NCBI GenBank assembly: GCA_031280325.1
Contig: JAITGW010000003.1
Span: forward strand, 1 to 7,473
Source: Oscillospiraceae bacterium
GTDB taxonomy: Bacteria; Bacillota; Clostridia; Oscillospirales; Oscillospiraceae
Direction: 5' to 3'
DNA length: 7,473 nucleotides
Below, one piece after another: positions 5,838 through 7,473 of this stretch. The translations under genes and the position numbers were made by a program. Position 1 is the first letter of the stretch. Each line of letters opens with the position of its first letter. Below the pieces are notes generated by a model. The model did not search any database. It had not been told where the DNA came from and was given only the letters and a program-made list of their open reading frames with translations.

Positions 5838-6609
5838 TATTCTTGCCGTCGGCGACGTGTGCGGCAAGCCGGGACTTGACATCATCAGGTCAAAGCTTCC
5901 CGGCCTGAAGCGGCATTATGACATTTCGTTCTGCGTCGTCAACGGCGAAAACGCCGACATGCGCGGGCTTACGCCCGACCAAGCCGATATGCTTTTGACC
6001 TTTGGCGCGGACGTTGTCACACTCGGCAACCACGCGTGGAGCAACCGTTCGATTCTGCCGTATCTCGATGATAATCGTTTCATTCTGCGCCCCGGAAACT
6101 TTGCGCCGCAAGCGCCGGGGCGCGGGTGGGATGTTTTTCCGTCGCCCATGGGCAACATTTTTGTCATGAGCCTTATCGGACGTCTCGGCATGGATTCCAT
6201 GACTGACAGCCCGTTCTTCGCGCTTGACCGCGCGCTGTCCTCTGACGCTGCCGGACGCTGCCGTATCCGCCTGGTTGATTTTCACGCAGAGGCGACGAGC
6301 GAAAAGCTTGCCATGCGCCACTATGCCGCGGGCCGCGTCACCTGCCTTTGGGGCACGCACACACACGTCCAAACCTCTGACGCGGAGGTTACGCGCGACG
6401 GCGCGGGATACATAACTGACCTTGGCATGACCGGCGCGGTTGACGGAATCCTCGGCGTAAAGCCGGAGACGAGCGTCGATCACTTCCTCGGCAACCCGCG
6501 GCTGCGGTATGAGACCGCGGCGGGCGCCGCAAAGCTCGAATGCTGCATATTCGAAGTCTTTCCGGACAGCGGCAAGGCTTTGCGGGCCGAGGCGCTTCGG
6601 ATAACATAG
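5821..6609 (+). CDS. TIGR00282/YmdB-family metallophosphoesterase
   Basis: This family contains B. subtilis YmdB, a dinuclear metal 2',3'-cyclic nucleotide phosphodiesterase that affects the motility-biofilm switch. The product is 262 residues, the family length. Metal-site motifs are all present in order: GDVCGKPG (D12), VVNGEN (N41, E43, N44), TLGNHAW (N70, H71), DFHAEATSEK (H155) and GTHTHVQTSDA (H180, H182), then YITDLGMTG. It is probably cytoplasmic; I see no signal peptide. The start at 5821 lies inside the kinase gene, whose stop is at 5835-5837, giving a 17-base overlap and probable translational coupling; GGAG is at 5807-5810. In many Firmicutes ymdB follows rny (RNase Y); here it does not. 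Its physiological substrate is not known from the sequence. Confidence 0.93.
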   Translation: MPKTYNILAVGDVCGKPGLDIIRSKLPGLKRHYDISFCVVNGENADMRGLTPDQADMLLTFGADVVTLGNHAWSNRSILPYLDDNRFILRPGNFAPQAPGRGWDVFPSPMGNIFVMSLIGRLGMDSMTDSPFFALDRALSSDAAGRCRIRLVDFHAEATSEKLAMRHYAAGRVTCLWGTHTHVQTSDAEVTRDGAGYITDLGMTGAVDGILGVKPETSVDHFLGNPRLRYETAAGAAKLECCIFEVFPDSGKALRAEALRIT

Positions 6610-6617
6610 GAGCGAAC

Positions 6618-7473
6618 ATGCACAAAAACTTCCGCAACAGCCGAATATTTTCGCCGCACCTGCTCACGGCGCTTGTTTCGGCGCTTTTTTTCTCCGTGTT
6701 TTTGCGCGTGCGGCTTGGCAGCGACGATTTTTTCTATGCGTCGTTCTTCGAGCGCGGCTTTTTTGCCTCGCTCGCGTCGCATTATGAGAATCAAAACGGC
6801 AAAATACTTGTCCACGCGCTGCTCTCTCCGGCGCTCCGCCTCGGAATGTGGCCGTTTCGCGTTATCGCCGCGGGCTCGCTTGGGCTTACCGCGTTTCTCG
6901 TCGGGGATTTTGTCTCCCGCAGCGACAAAAAGGGGCGTGCCCGCGCCGCCGCGCTGACTTTGTCACTGATTGCGCTCATCGGGCTGAATACACTGCGGGA
7001 GAGCGTCTTTTGGGCTGCCGGGTTCTTTAATTATCCGCTGCCCGCACTGGCTCTTCTCGCCGCGTACCGCCTGTTTGACAGCGATTCCAAAGCCGCGCGG
7101 CTTCTGGCTCCCGCCGCGTTTTTGCTCTGCGGCGCAATGACAGAGATGGTCGGCGCGCTCGCCGTCGCAACGCCGCTGTTTTCCGCCCTATGCAGCCGCG
7201 GCTACATTCGCCGGCGTCTGCCCCGCGCGCTTTTATGCTCCGCACTCGCCGCGCTCGGTCTGCTGTCAATACTTATTGCGCCTTCCATGGAGGCGCGCCT
7301 GGACGAGGTGCAGGTATCGTCGCTGATGTCACTCGCGCGCGTGTCGCCGGTCGCCGCGCTTTCCTTCGCTCACTCCGCCTTTGATGGTACGGTGTTCGGT
7401 TTTATCACCCACGCGTATCTTCGCGCGGTGCTTGCGGCGCTTCTTGTCCTCGCGCTCGCGGCATACTGCGTGC
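6618..7473 (+). CDS. Multi-pass membrane protein resembling DUF6056, 3' end cut by window edge
   Basis: 285 residues are visible and the frame is still open at the edge. A short basic N-terminus leads to a hydrophobic segment at about 13-30. A loop follows with SDDFFY (35-40) and ENQNGK (57-62), then further hydrophobic stretches near 64-77, 80-97, 110-124, 138-150, 162-190, 203-221 and 262-284. An aspartate pair in the first outer loop, the NGK motif and the later FWAAGFFNYPLPAL (131-144) resemble DUF6056 membrane proteins, which I suspect share a GT-C-like glycosyltransferase architecture. That link is from memory and unproven. AGGAG overlaps the previous stop codon (TAGGAG), 5 bases before the ATG, so it is co-transcribed with the phosphoesterase gene. 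Confidence 0.8.
   Translation, partial: MHKNFRNSRIFSPHLLTALVSALFFSVFLRVRLGSDDFFYASFFERGFFASLASHYENQNGKILVHALLSPALRLGMWPFRVIAAGSLGLTAFLVGDFVSRSDKKGRARAAALTLSLIALIGLNTLRESVFWAAGFFNYPLPALALLAAYRLFDSDSKAARLLAPAAFLLCGAMTEMVGALAVATPLFSALCSRGYIRRRLPRALLCSALAALGLLSILIAPSMEARLDEVQVSSLMSLARVSPVAALSFAHSAFDGTVFGFITHAYLRAVLAALLVLALAAYCV

Noticed and set aside
4689..5885. Long minus-strand open frame of about 398 codons opposite serA, the lipid kinase and the phosphoesterase
   Set aside because: It lies across three well-supported plus-strand genes, has an arginine- and valine-rich composition typical of a frame opposite GC-rich coding sequence, and shows no family motif.
5890..6483. Minus-strand open frame of about 197 codons inside the phosphoesterase gene
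   Set aside because: It is fully contained opposite a gene with complete metal-site motifs. I see no independent ribosome binding site or promoter worth noting.

Overview
The window looks like chromosomal DNA from a GC-rich Clostridia-type Firmicute, perhaps a gut Oscillospirales or Christensenellales lineage. The grounds are the ribosomal protein types (S10 with the SGPIPLPT and [13 protein letters not shown] signature, Firmicute-type L3 and L4), strong GGAGG-type ribosome binding sites, a 390-residue ACT-type SerA next to SerC, and a TIGR00282/YmdB-type phosphoesterase. The lineage is inferred from remembered family patterns, not from a search. I see no mobile element, CRISPR array, tRNA or rRNA.

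Left part, minus strand (1-1976): the head of the S10 ribosomal protein operon, rpsJ (S10), rplC (L3), rplD (L4) and rplW (L23, cut by the window edge). The middle holds a divergent control region of about 635 bases (1977-2612) without a convincing gene. It contains two good sigma-A promoters back to back: a minus-strand one at 2318-2346 (TTGACA, 17 bases, TAAAAT) for the ribosomal operon, and a plus-strand one at 2429-2456 (TTGACA, 16 bases, TATAAT) for the serine operon. The ribosomal transcript would start with a leader of about 335 nt that has several hairpins and a terminator-like hairpin at 2071-2089 with an alternative competing pairing. This suggests control by attenuation.

Right part, plus strand (2613-7473): a tightly spaced, probably co-transcribed set of serC (phosphoserine aminotransferase, TTG start), serA (3-phosphoglycerate dehydrogenase with ACT domain), a diacylglycerol/lipid kinase, a YmdB-like metallophosphoesterase (overlapping the kinase by 17 bases), and the first 285 codons of a multi-pass membrane protein resembling DUF6056 proteins. 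SerA and SerC are consecutive steps of serine synthesis from 3-phosphoglycerate. The three downstream genes have no obvious serine role and may simply share the transcript.

The genes are mostly ordinary housekeeping genes. The most interesting signals are in the RNA: the S10 leader attenuator, a terminator-like hairpin that begins inside the rpsJ stop codon, and a 9-bp inverted repeat across the serA stop codon. SerA also seems to lack the usual catalytic glutamate.
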